Shown: in pieces, positions 1 through 11,900 of the stretch
Layout of the letters: each line of letters starts with the position of its first letter
How positions within the stretch are numbered: the first letter of the stretch is position 1
From: Elysia marginata
Taxonomy: Eukaryota; Mollusca; Gastropoda; Plakobranchidae
NCBI GenBank assembly: GCA_019649035.1
Contig: BMAT01001593.1
Coordinates: 1-28,752 of the forward strand
Length of the DNA: 28,752 bases
Direction: 5' to 3'
Notes under the pieces: generated by a model
Told to the model about the DNA's origin: nothing
Database searches by the model: none
Seen by the model: the letters and a program-made list of their open reading frames with translations, nothing else
Program-made: the position numbers and the translations under genes

Positions 1-520
1 TTCGCAAATGCACAGGCAGTGCCGCAAGATACGGATAGCGCGATTGTCAGATCCAATTACCGGCCGGTGATAAATCATGTCTGCCGTACCACTGGCCTGC
101 GTCGGAGACAGGTATGGAACTAGGAACGTCTCCTAAGCTTGAAGGAACTTCTCACACTAAATTCCCACCCTGAGCGTTGTGATACAACGCCGTGTTTACT
201 CATTCCAAGATGGATTAAACTAAAACCAGCACAATTAGACCAAAAACTACTCTAAATATCAATAAAAACATAAGTTTCAGCCTTTTAAACCATGTGCAAC
301 CTGCACAAGATGTCTTAAAGATAAAATGTTAGGAGCACGTCTACGTCCTTTGCCTGTTGCCAGAAGGTGTTTCTAAGACCTCATAGACCTTGTCCATTGA
401 AAATAAGGAAACAACAGTAAAAAAAAAAAGTATGATAAGAGCTCTGTGGTTTGACACTTTAATGAATAGGGCCGTCTAACAGCTTGAGGGTTAAAGCCTG
501 CAAGGCTGCACAATAAAGAA
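1..520. other. GC-rich left edge and retroposon-like tail, no gene seen
   Basis: Bases 1-210 are clearly richer in GC than the rest and one plus-strand frame is open from the edge for about 40 codons before a stop at 121-123. I could not assign it. At about 480-536 a sequence ends in AATAAA followed by two near copies of GTAACT, the kind of tail left by SINE or LINE insertion on the plus strand. The whole block could be one retroposon, but there is no diagnostic tRNA box or reverse transcriptase sequence. Confidence 0.3.
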
Positions 521-1217
521 TTATGTAACTGTAACTAAGCATGTTACTTGGAGTTCTGTATTACTTTCAATTGTTTCATATGGTTCTGGATTTTCAAGTA
601 TATCTCTATCAGGGACAAAGTTTTTGTTAATTTTTCTACGAAAACAAAACTTTCTGTTCGAAACGGTCCTCAGGCTCATTGTTCGAAATGCTAGTACTAT
701 AAAAAGCTTTAGGAGATATGACAATCATGTAACACTTAGGTTCGGTGACTATTTATGGAAAAAAAAACAATTTACATTTCATTTAATTTTTAATAAAATA
801 AAACGGAAAAAAAAATTTTCAGAAACTAAATTATGTGAATTCAATAATTTTGAACTCCTTGTCAACTGGTTATAAGTATAGATCTAGATCTACATTTCAC
901 ACCAGCAGCCATGTTGAAAACCGGCCTGCTCAGTTTTACATTGAGTGCTTTATTAGCTTTTATACAACTTATGTGAAAGTTGCAAAAGTTGAACATTATT
1001 ACTGAAATAAAATATAATTCCCTATTTATATTCAATAGAATTGCTAATAAAATGAAATAGAGATATCTAACATTCTAAGCTCTCATAATAATTATTGTCG
1101 ACGCCGCAATTCTAATCTAGAACTCTAGATCTAGATTGGTTTTTAAATCTAGAATAAAAGCAATGAATTCGCATTTTATCTTATCAAATCTATAAAGTAT
1201 TAAAGGAAAATCAAGAA

Positions 1218-1474
1218 GGAAAGACTTCCATACCGACGCGCCAGTAAAAGTAACGAAATGAAGGAAGTCTGTTTACAAAATGGCGTCACATATACACTTG
1301 CGTTGTCCCGAGTGGTGAAAGAAAATTCCATTTATATAAAAATACAACGCACTAGACCAATGTCCAGTGAATATTCATCCATTAACATTGGATTAGTCAT
1401 ATTGTAGCAGGTAACAAGTTTATCTAGTGCTTTAAATTAATTTCAAAGTGGCGCGTCGGTATGGAAGTGATTCC
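1218..1474. mobile_element. Short inverted-repeat DNA element (MITE), 257 bp
   Basis: The ends are 26-bp terminal inverted repeats at 1218-1243 and 1449-1474, identical over the inner 20 bp (ACTTCCATACCGACGCGCCA) and differing at two of the outer six. The element is flanked by ATCAAGAA (1210-1217) and ATCATGAA (1475-1482), an 8-bp target duplication with one mismatch. There is no open frame inside. TIRs beginning GGAA and an 8-bp duplication fit a Merlin- or Mutator-type non-autonomous element; the superfamily is uncertain. Confidence 0.8.
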
Positions 1475-2776
1475 ATCATGAAAACATAACTATTCTTGTC
1501 TTAGGATCCATAATTGGGGTTTGAACTTTCACAACTGGGTATTTTAAGCAAAATATCTTGCCTCCTCATTACTCTGACGGTTTTTTTAGGGCAGTGCGTT
1601 GCTGTGTAGTTGTGTATTTTAAATGCTTCTCTGTGTTTCGCCGTTCGTCAGATTAGTTTCAAATTTTCAGACCAAAGAGAAGAAAAAACGATGTTTAAAA
1701 TGATATAACTTTGAATATGATGCACTCATAGCAAGCCCTTCTAAAAAGTCTGCCTTTCGAAACTTTGGGTTATTTTCATGTTATACGAAACGAAACAGTG
1801 TTCTTTTGTCTGTCTAGGTGTGCTTTTTGAGGTTAGTGTGAAGAACGGCGTTATTCAGAGGTCAATTTAAAAACTGTTAGGTCAAAATCTTGACGAAATT
1901 TTTAGCGCTGAGCGCCCAATTACGTAAAAAGTAGCCTGTAGATATTGGCGGGTTTTTTTTCTTTAACAAATGATGATAATGAAACAAACATAGTTTGGAA
2001 GAGCAGATTTTACCAGTTTGATTGATGTATGGCACAACACAAACAAATAACACAGGAAACCACTAGCGGCGGGTTAAAAGTGCCAATTTTTAAGGCAAAC
2101 ACCGCTATTTACGGCTTACGCAGGCAGTTTGGAGTAGCTACTTTAAGCAGGTTGAAGAAATTATAACTCTAACTTGTCTTTATCTGGAGTCATTCTTTTT
2201 TAAAGGTAATAAAAATGGTTTACTATTAAGCAAATTTATTACATTTGAAAGGCTTTAAATCAAAAATAATCTGAGCAACATGTGCCTGATTCACTGGGAT
2301 TTTCTCACATATTACCCTCACAATCAGTCTAACTGTTGCAGTTTTTACAATATAATTATAAGGTGTTGATATTTTGTACAATCATTTCTCTAAGATTTCA
2401 AATACTACAAGGGTCTACAATGTTTTTTTAAAATCATTTTAGAACAACATTGTATCGAACGAGACCTGAAATTATTGGAATCTTGTGAAAACATATTAAA
2501 AACTCTGTTGCTCTGAGTTGTAGAAACAAAGAGGACAAAGTCTACTTTTACAAGGAGTTTTCTCAACAAATTAAAATATCCAAGAGTTGACTCATTTGTG
2601 CTGGTCACCAGGCATATGATACCTTTTAACTTGGCCTTTTTTTTACCACAGCTTTTTGAACACTTTTAAAATTAGATCTATACCTTTTAAAAAGTATATT
2701 TCATTTCACTTTGGCCTATTTACATTTTTCTAAAGAGAAAAGAGACCATATTACAAACTATACAAAATGAACCTAC
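1475..2776. other. Presumed intron 22, nothing certain
   Basis: If the gene continues to the left this stretch is intronic. Weakly possible acceptors exist on the minus strand (for example near 2424 and 2338), but what follows is short and shows neither a hydrophobic segment nor family similarity. I see no transmembrane exon. There are GC-richer patches around 1900-1930 and 2060-2130 (CTAGCGGCGGGTTAA) that look like fragments of repeats, without paired ends. Confidence 0.35.
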
Positions 2777-2915
2777 CCAAAGCATCATCATCTGCGCTGT
2801 AACTGACTACGTCCTGTATGCAGCCAAAGTCATTGTGAAATTTGGGAATTTTGCCACGATTTCTATAGTAGTCATCATGATCCTCTGGCTTCTGTGGAAG
2901 ACCTTCTAGAGTGAC
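2777..2915 (-). CDS. CACHD1: Exon 22: last exon identified, charged juxtamembrane region
   Basis: This exon encodes residues 1039-1084 plus one base. It reads VTLEGLPQKPEDHDDYYRNR then GKIPKFHNDFGCIQDVVSYS and ADDDAL. There is no membrane segment. The acceptor TTCCTGGCAG|GTCACT is strong and the donor TTTGG|GTAGGT is phase 1. Reading through the donor hits a stop about seven codons later (GRFILYSL then TAA). Ending there would leave the protein without an anchor, so I take the donor as real and the gene as continuing to the left. Confidence 0.82.
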
Positions 2916-5900
2916 CTGCCAGGAAAAAAGAGTTGATTAGGTGACATAGGGGTCAACATTGCAACTGTGCTAAGACACCCAAAAATTAAAATGACAACTG
3001 GTTGTAGATTGTGATGACAGGGATGCCAGAACTGATAAAAAAAACCCCTCTCATTAGCCCTTTGAATTCTGGTTAGGTTATCTGCCACAACCATCAGATG
3101 AATTATAAAAAAAATTAGTAAAAGGGAAAACATTTGCAAATCTGTTTTATAGCAAGGGAAAGAATCTATTTGGCTTACCATGTCCACAAGTTTCTTATGG
3201 TTATATACCTTTGGCTGCTCGTTAGACTAAAGAAACAAGAATTGACTCAGGATAGGGCAATCAAGGGGTTAACATTGTGATATTTATGATGTAATATTTT
3301 ATCACTGAAAATTGATTTTCTCAACTTGTCCTAATAACAGCCATCTGAAATGATATTGAACATTGCATGAAATTCTTTTTTTTTAATTGCTTCAGTAAGC
3401 ATAAAGGTCTTTTTGCATTGAGACAAGTCAATTATCATCAGAAATAAATATCAAAAGCCTACAAGCCTAAACCACTAGGTTCCCTCTTTCATTAAAGGGG
3501 GGTGGGGGGCACCTGGAATGACCACTTAGGGATCGGATAACCGAATATTCAAAACTGCTTTTTTCAGATGCTTCAACCATTGCTCTGTATGAAAAGCACA
3601 AATAATAAGTGATTTGAGCATTTTTGTGACCTAAAATCACCATTTTGCGGCAGCAGGGTGAGTAAAAATAGCGATTTTTTCACCCCGAACATGTGGAATA
3701 TACCTCAAACTTCTGTTTTTTTTGCTCAAATTCAACCGTTTTATAACCGATTTCTTAGTGTCGGTTGCGCCCACTATTGCAGAAGGTCTAGTGTGAACAC
3801 TGATCATGCCTCGCGCTCGGTGTAGGCCCGTTCATGAAAGCAAGCAGATGCTAGCACAGTATAATAATATCACGCGCAAGGTAACCCTGTAGGCCAGGCC
3901 TGTTAGTGAAGCTTTGCACTACCCTAGCCTGTATGTTTACTAATGTTTAGTGTCTCCAAAGCATGACAAGACTTTAGGGCTAGCCAGTGATAAGTTTCAT
4001 GCCAACTTCAAAGAGATTGGGATGTACAGTTCCCGCTTCGCACACGCATGTATGAGCAACAATAAGATATCAGGCTTTACAAAAGCACTTGGAAATTACA
4101 ATAGCAGGCCCAAAGGTGGACAATAATACCCAATGAGGCTGGAAAAAATTATTGAAGATGTAGGAAACTGGAAAGGACAGGCCATTATGCAGTTTACGGG
4201 TGTTTATTTGAGGAAAAATCACACATTTTTGCTGATTTTGTTTGCATAACTTTCAAATGCGATTATCTCAAAACTTACTTTTTTTTCACCAAAATTCTAT
4301 CTCCTCCTAAACCAACTGATCAATTGTTCTAAAAGTTGGTATGATGTTGTGGTTTGGTACGACGCACAAACTAATAGAGCGTTTTTCCTAGTTTTTTGTT
4401 TTGTTTTTCAGAAAAATGTGTTTTTATTAGCAAAAATAAGTTGCTGCCCTTTTTCTGTTATGTATTATAATAAAAATTATGTATAAAAAAGTTTTTTACA
4501 TTATCGAAAAAAGCTCTCTATTTGTTTGTAGTGATTGTACAGAAGTACTTATTTCTCAAATTTTGTATCATTTGATTGAGAATTGTAGGAGAAGATAGAT
4601 TTTGAAATTTAGCTATTTTGGGGTCTCAAAATCCAATATGGCGGTGTTACCATGGCAACCATGAAAGAAAACTTTTTTTCATATCGAATCTTACGTTTTC
4701 AAAGGTGTTGAACATGGTGTTAATAGTTAAAACAAGCTCCTGTTGATAATGTAGAAAATCCCTCCTAGGTGCCGCCCCCCCCCCCCCCTTCCATTAACCA
4801 AAATTGAATAGCTCAATGTTAAACCTACCATCCAATTTAGGTATTTTAAACCCCATGGGAACAAAATTGAACTATGAATTGATCATATTTTGACTTGTCA
4901 GTAGCCTATATTTTATTTTAAATAATAAAATTGTTAATATAAACAAAGTTTGAATTATCCAGGAGCCACTTGGCTGTATCATGTTTGCATACAAAAATTC
5001 TAAGAAGCATACATTCAGCAAGTCTTACGCTGTTTGAAAATAATTGCAAAGGCTTCTGAGCCAGACATTGTTTCAAGCCTTCAGTTGATGAAAATTTCAT
5101 AAAATTATTAATATTTTGCTAAAAGTTGAGAAAACTTTTGTGCATTTAGAATATAAAGAAAAGGAAGAAAAATAGACTTTTCAATGAACTTTTCTCAAAA
5201 CAGGAATGTCCGGCTTACGACTCATTTGCCATGGACTCAAGACAAAAGGACTCCAACATAAATCATAAACCCATTTCAACTTTTTGTGTTAATCAAACTC
5301 CTTTCCTACTTCACAATAAAATTATATATAAAAAACGATTCTTATAGCTTGCGATCTCACCTTTGGTTGAGCTGGAGTGATAGTACAGGAGCCTTGAAAG
5401 TCCTGAGATTCTTTGCGTTTGAAAAATTTGTGATGGTAGACCAAATGTTTCATGACTTCTCCCTCTTTCCTACCTAGCGTCACACTTTCATACTGGGACT
5501 TATCTAAAGCATTTGCGGTTAAGAAGTCTGGATCCATCACAAGATTTGCTGAATAGTCAAACAGGTAACACCTGAAATGCAAACATGAAAGAGGACCTTT
5601 TTGTAAAATGCATAAAAAGGACAGGAAAAAATATGGTTTTTTTTTGTACTTTGGCAATGCTTTGTATAGATGACAAGGTTGTAAATCACCATTGAAAAAA
5701 CAGCTGAGCAAGATTTTAGACTTTTAGTGCTTTGGAATCTATAGAGTAATATAGGCAAAGGTTTATAGGAGCAGGGATTGTACTCTTAATCAAGTTTAAT
5801 ACTGGAATGGATGGACAGGCGTTGAATTACTGATTGATTTTTTTCTCAAATTGAATACAAAATTGAGCTGATATCCCAAAGTTGAGGGGCAAAAGCTGAA

Positions 5901-8900
5901 ATCAGCTTAAATCTGAAAGACTTACATCCCTGAATTAGGATAGTAAAAGAGGTGCTTGGTATCATACAAGATAATAACCTAAAAGCCTCAATCCAATTAC
6001 AGTCCACTCTGCTGAAGTCAAAGTTGCTTTAGTCAATTTTCAATCAACTTAAATAAGTCTTTGTCTCCAAGACCCTGCGTATGGATGAAGCAATAAATTT
6101 GAACTTTAGCACCATATCATACATGGATCAAGTGCCATAAAATTAGAAATATACCAATTTCCCCTCATGGTGAACTTCCATGACACACTTGATCCAAGTA
6201 CCATACATGGTCATGGCACAAATTTACTGCTACATCCTTGCTCCACAAGTCTACTCCGAGACAATGGTCAATATTTCTGTTAGCCTCTGCTTTTTTATTT
6301 TCCTTTGCAAAGAAAAAATCCTGGCAATATATATGTACAAAAATTACAGAGACAAAGAGTTAATTCTTTTGTGTGTCCTATGGTGACAGTTATATATAAG
6401 GACTTGCATATAACTCATTTTTCCACATAACAGTGCTTCCACTGGGAATTGATGAAAATCGAGGATTTTCTCGGGGGAACGACAAATGCGACCGCCGAAG
6501 GCGGGAGCACTGCTAGGGGGGTCCGGGGGCATGCACCCCCGGAAAATTTTGAAAATTTTTCTCACAAAAGGGCCCTTTTAGTGCATTTGGGGAAGAATTG
6601 GTCTCAGTTTTAAAAGGGGGAGTATTTGCCTATTTAAATCCTACAAGAATGAAATAATTCATCATTTTTGAACTTTTTCCTTTGACTTTGTCCTCAAAAC
6701 TGTGAGTCTTAACTTTTTGATGGTATAGTTAATGGTGCTTTCATAAAGTATCCATGACACGAATTTTAAAGAAATATCACCTCTTGTGCAGTACGTCTAC
6801 CTTGTTCTTTTGGTTCACCAACACCACCAATCTGATACTGATAGTTTGTTGTACGAGTCTTTAAAATTCCCAAATGTTTATCAGATCTGCAATGGCTGAT
6901 GAGGTGTTTTTTTTTTGCCATTGCTGCCAGCAATCTTATCCTCACATCACGAACACCATACTCTTCCTGCAACTTCAATCTTGAAGATGCAGTCCCCTAG
7001 CTTATAACTCATGGGCCCAAGTCTATCAAATGTATGGCCTAAAATTTCATCTGACCATTTCCACGAAAACTTGTTTTTCACAGAAGAGACAATGGCCTTG
7101 ACAGCACTTTTGTCACCTTCTTTCAGAAATCGCATTTTCACACATGCACAAGATTAATATCCGAAAGAATCCACTGAGATGCCATCCACAAGATCAGAAT
7201 TCAGATCGATATTTTAGCGAGCACGTAGATTTAGGTAATAGATCTAGATATCTAGGCCTAGATCTAGTTCTAGTCTGGATAAACAAACAGTGCAAGTTCC
7301 AGAAAAATACATCTAGAGTCTTAATCGATAATAGAGCGGATGAAAACAAAAAGTTGAAAAGCTACAAAAGTACAAGTCAACTCTATTTGAATTCGATCCA
7401 AAGCTTAAAAAAAACTAGATTTCTTGCTGCACGAGAGAATGAGACCCAAAAGTGACGAGGTCTACCGCGGAAACTGCCGGAGCAACGGGGAAAAAAAAAC
7501 AACGTAAAGGCAACCACTCCAACGATGTCTACAGACGTAGGCTTTTCGTTTTCCTTCACAAATGACTTCCGCCGCCGCCATTTTAGTACCGGTATTTACT
7601 TCCTGCACTTGGTAGTGCTTACGGACACAGCCGGTCGCGGATTTCCTTTTTTTTTTTCTGAATGCGGAAAATCGGTGGGACAAAAAAAAGTCAAATGCGG
7701 ATTTCTTTGAGGACGGTAAAAACTGCATATTTCTGCAAAAATGCGGAAGAATGGAAGCACTGACATAAGTTGATGTTAATAGTTATGTCCTTACACATTG
7801 ACTATAATTAAAATGTTTTCTTTCTGTGAAAAAAACTTGGGTATTAAAATAAAAACACATTTAAATTTTACTCGCCCAAAAATTGGAACAACTTTAAAAA
7901 AAGTTAAGCATACACTTGCATTTGATGTTAGCTTTTTCTTCAATGTACACATAAAAAGAGATTATTTGAGAGAGAAAACACACCAAAGAGCAATTAAATG
8001 CAAAAGAAGTTAAAAAAAAATCACAAGCACAATGACAAAGGTAGCTTAACAATTACCTTGTTGTGCAGCCTGGTAAACCATTTGGACAATTATAAATTTG
8101 CCCACAGGATTTGAGAAAATCGGAGGCTTGCATGCTGTGTAGAGTTTTGTTTTGGAAATCGTCATACAGGATATCCAAACCTGTGACAGCCTCGACTCGC
8201 TCCGTGGCACAGCGTCTCCTATCTTTATTTGGACCTTCTGCCTCACTCATATAACATCGCTCTGTTTTATAAAGAAAAAAAAATATAAAGTCCAGTTAGG
8301 TGAAATATATGTTTTGAATCACATGAGAACAAAACTTAACTTGAAATTATGCAAAAATTAAATTGGCAATGTACATTACTGAAGACAAATAAAATCAGTA
8401 AATTGGATATAGTTTAAATTACACTTATATTTGAATTAAAATGGACTTGACTCTATACAATTCCCACTTTCGGCTATAAATTGCCTGCTTGCTCTAAAAT
8501 TTACACTGATAATTTACCATTCAGAAATACTTTATTGATATAGATCAGTGGTGAAATCTGAACTAAAAACTGTAAAGACAAGAAAATATTCTTTAGGTTT
8601 GCAGAAAATGATAACATTTTAAATATTTTATGTAATACAAATTAACAGAAATTTACAAAAACAATATAGACTAACTCACTAAGTGCATTAAGACCTGATG
8701 TACGACTTATGTCTACATCTATATCTAGACTCAAATTTTCATTTTCTTAACATTTTTAGTTTTAGACTGAACATTTACTTCCTCACCCATATCATTATTT
8801 TCTTCAATCTTCATGGATTTCTTGACAGCCTTTATGAAATGTAAATTCATTTGAAAAAAAAAAGAAAAGGAAGTTTCTGAATAGGTCAGAAACACCTACA

Positions 8901-11900
8901 AAGAGAGACTAGAGTGTTTAGGGGAGGTTAGGCACTTTTCTTTGTAATTGTAAAAAGAGGCATTGACTGAGCCAACCTGGCATTTTCTTGCAGTTTACCC
9001 CAAACACTATTTGTAGTTGGTATCATTTACAATATCATAAACAGGCAACAGCTGGCATTATGTTTATCTAAAGGTTTAAAGGTAAACCAGTACAGTTACC
9101 TAAAACTCAAATAGTAAAGATAGAAAGAAGACACACAAATATTTTGAAAAAGTGCACAAGCTTTAGCAGAAGTGTAATCAAAGAAAAACTTATGCCTCCC
9201 AAAGCCACCAGATGGTGCAAGGCAATGGCTGGTATTTATTATAAAAGTAAAAACTCATTGTAAAAATCTGATCAGATCCCCTCTGCCACTCCCTCCCCCC
9301 ACTTCTAAGGTATAAACTTTCTTATAATTGTTACATTTTTCAATCTAGCAAATTTATTTAACTTAATAAAATAACTCATGACTCGACTTTTGACATACAA
9401 GCAGTCTACCTTCCGTTCAAATTTTATGAAAAATTAATAATAAAATGGTATTAATACCTTACTTTGTAGAAAGAAAAACATAACGATGCTTAGTTCAGCA
9501 TCTCCAAGACAGATATGATGTAGGTAAACATTTTACACTTACATTACAAAATTCCATGAATCTGGTCCTGGTTTTTAAAAATATTACTTCCCTAGCTGGC
9601 TAATCAGAATTTCAAGCCTTTTCTATCACTACAGCTCTACAAAATCTTACTGATATAACAATCACTGTCAACATCACAAGGACATCCACCCATCTTGGGG
9701 CCCTTGACTGCTGCACACTCCTCAGTGGTCTTGGGTGTCATTCCCTCAAACACGGCTTGGGAGATGGTGTTTACCTTGCCAACACCCGCTGAGTCCATGT
9801 AAGGTGTGGACACAGATGTCTTGTGAGGGGCAGAACTGGTGCGCTTATACCATGGGCGTCTATAGGAAATGACATTAAAGGTTTTTTAAAACTGGGAATG
9901 AGATTAGAGTTTGGAAAATTTCTCTTTGAAGCCAAATACTTGCATGCAAGAACGATAATTTTGAGACCTATTCTCATTCCCAATACAAATTTTTTTTTGT
10001 TTTTGTTTTTAAATTGTCAAACAAAGATTGAAGATAGTGGCCAGTTTTACATTTTAATAATACCAAATTGTGTATACATTATTATATTATATTAAAATAC
10101 TCATAATGGCCTGACTGAAAAATAAGGGCAAACCTACTGCCACTACAACTGATATAAATGATGATGATGATGACAATGACAAAGACCAAGTTGATGACGA
10201 TGGTGGAGGAGATGTTGATGGTGGCGATATAAAATATACCAATTTTAGTGAGCTTCATTTTCTCTGCTCACATGATACAGACAAATTTTTGTACGTTAAT
10301 AGGAAAAAATGCTCACGCTGTTGGATCATAATTACGCGAAGAACGATGACCAGGATAGGTACGAAATACACCAGATCGCAAACCAACATTGGTCCATTTA
10401 ATCTGGTCAATAGACTCAAAGTCCCTCTCTCTCCAGATTTTTTCAATAGGATATGTAATCAGGACATCAGCTCTGAAAGCAAAATGAAAAATGTTAACAT
10501 TAAAAACACACACACAAAAAAAAGTTATAGAAAATTAAGAACTTAGAAAAAAAGACATCATCGAGAAATATTTGTAAGCTCTAAACTGTTATTTATTGGA
10601 TACAATCCTTCAGAACCTCATGCCAAGCCTCCTTAATTCCTTGATGTGTCTAATTCAAGCCTGTTCAAATAAGAAGCGGATGCACCCCTAATTTTAAAAC
10701 GTCTGTGAAGGTATGCCTTCTCATAATGCAACTTTTCATACTTGATTCTCTTTCCATTTAGGACTCTTCAAAAGTTATGGTTCATCACTATTAAAGTGGC
10801 TGATGCTCCCAAAAGTTACAGTTTAAGTCTTTTGTGCTTTGGATCAATGTCGCTCTACCTTAATTAAGTTCACGTTGATCCATTGCACAAAAGAGTTTTA
10901 CTCTAACGTCAAGGAGCATCCGCCATATTAATAGTGTGATGCAATATTTTCGTAATGAGCACAGCCTCAATTGGTTCAACATAACATATGTTGGCATTTT
11001 AAGGAAATAATGTGGATCCACAAACTGAAAAGGCTGCTTCTTTGACATTTGAGTATTGTTTTTAACTGTGATCAGTGTGTATTGATGCTACATCCGTACC
11101 TGACGCCTTTGTTATACATCTGGGAGCTCTTTATATCACAACCTTTGTCTTCATCCACTCCGTTTATCCACTTATGTGCCTCCAGTGTTTTCTCAGCCAA
11201 GCTATCGTTGTAGGAGTACCTGATTGGGTCGCAGTGACTCTGAGGTGCTGGGCAACCGGGTGGGTAAAACAAAAGTTTCCAGAATTAATTCAGTAAATAA
11301 CACAAAACACTCTGAGAACATTATGTGTCATTATCTTTGTCAACACAGGAATTCTTAACAACAAAATATTCAATTGGGGATATTAGGCTAATTCTAATTT
11401 GTTTCTTTTTGTTTTTTAATTTCAAACTATGGTCTGTTTCAAATGTTTTGTGGCATTGTGTAGGTAGTTGGCCTACTTGGTAAATTAAGAAACTCTTATA
11501 AAAAGGGTACATAGATAATAACGATACAAAAAGAATAAAAGTCAATTATTTCCTTTGGCTATGTTCACAGAGCAACATAACAAAAAGTTTTAAGAATTTA
11601 CAGCTTATCTCAAAGTTCAATTAGTTTCTCTATTTGCCACCAATTCTTTCTTTAAAAATATTAATATCTTTTAAGCATGAATGATTCTTTAAACCATAGA
11701 AACTCAAAAGTTTAGGGGCTTTATTTTGTTATAAATTTCTAATTATATGCGCTAAAAAAATTGTTTTGAGACAGGCTTGGTGATTTTAAATGTAAATTAT
11801 AAGAACCAACATACCCAGAGGAATCACAGTAAGAACTAACGTACCCAAAAATATGGTTGAATGCTTGTATGTGATGCGGAGGCCCGGATACCTCAGTTCT

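Larger units (their letters stand above)
6431..7762 (-). mobile_element. hAT-like DNA transposon, non-autonomous, 1.33 kb
   Basis: The ends are perfect 11-bp inverted repeats, CAGTGCTTCCA at 6431-6441 and its complement at 7752-7762. CAGTG is the usual start of hAT elements. The flanks ACATAA (6425-6430) and ACATAA (7763-7768) are a perfect 6-bp target duplication. Near the right end, the core TGCGGA, usually inside AATGCGGAA or AATGCGGAT, recurs about 7663, 7695 and 7740 with a related CGCGGATTT at 7637: a cluster of subterminal repeats as used for transposase binding. The left end has a GC-rich subterminal zone with a hairpin. No transposase is recognisable. The element sits in intron 19. 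The 6-bp duplication is unusual for hAT, where 8 bp is typical. Confidence 0.82.

Noticed and set aside
960..1006. Minus-strand acceptor TTTTATTTCAG at about 1002 opening a frame of 50 codons
   Set aside because: The product has no hydrophobic run and includes an AATAAA and TCTAGA repeat sequence; it looks like chance.
2230..2338. Minus-strand segment after ACTGCAACAG as a possible next exon
   Set aside because: Poor pyrimidine tract at the acceptor and a product that does not resemble the family or a membrane segment.
2405..2608. Minus-strand frame as a final exon with a hydrophobic segment
   Set aside because: The candidate acceptors give very short C-termini (for example LVRYNVVLK then stop) with no membrane helix; no family match.
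5322..5711. 129-codon minus-strand frame as one protein
   Set aside because: Only 5361-5571 is exon 20; the N-terminal part of the frame is intron 19 and the C-terminal part is intron 20.
9651..9770. Internal AAG|GTAAAC donor in exon 18
   Set aside because: It would remove the conserved TISQAVFEG strand, and the phase would not match exon 19.
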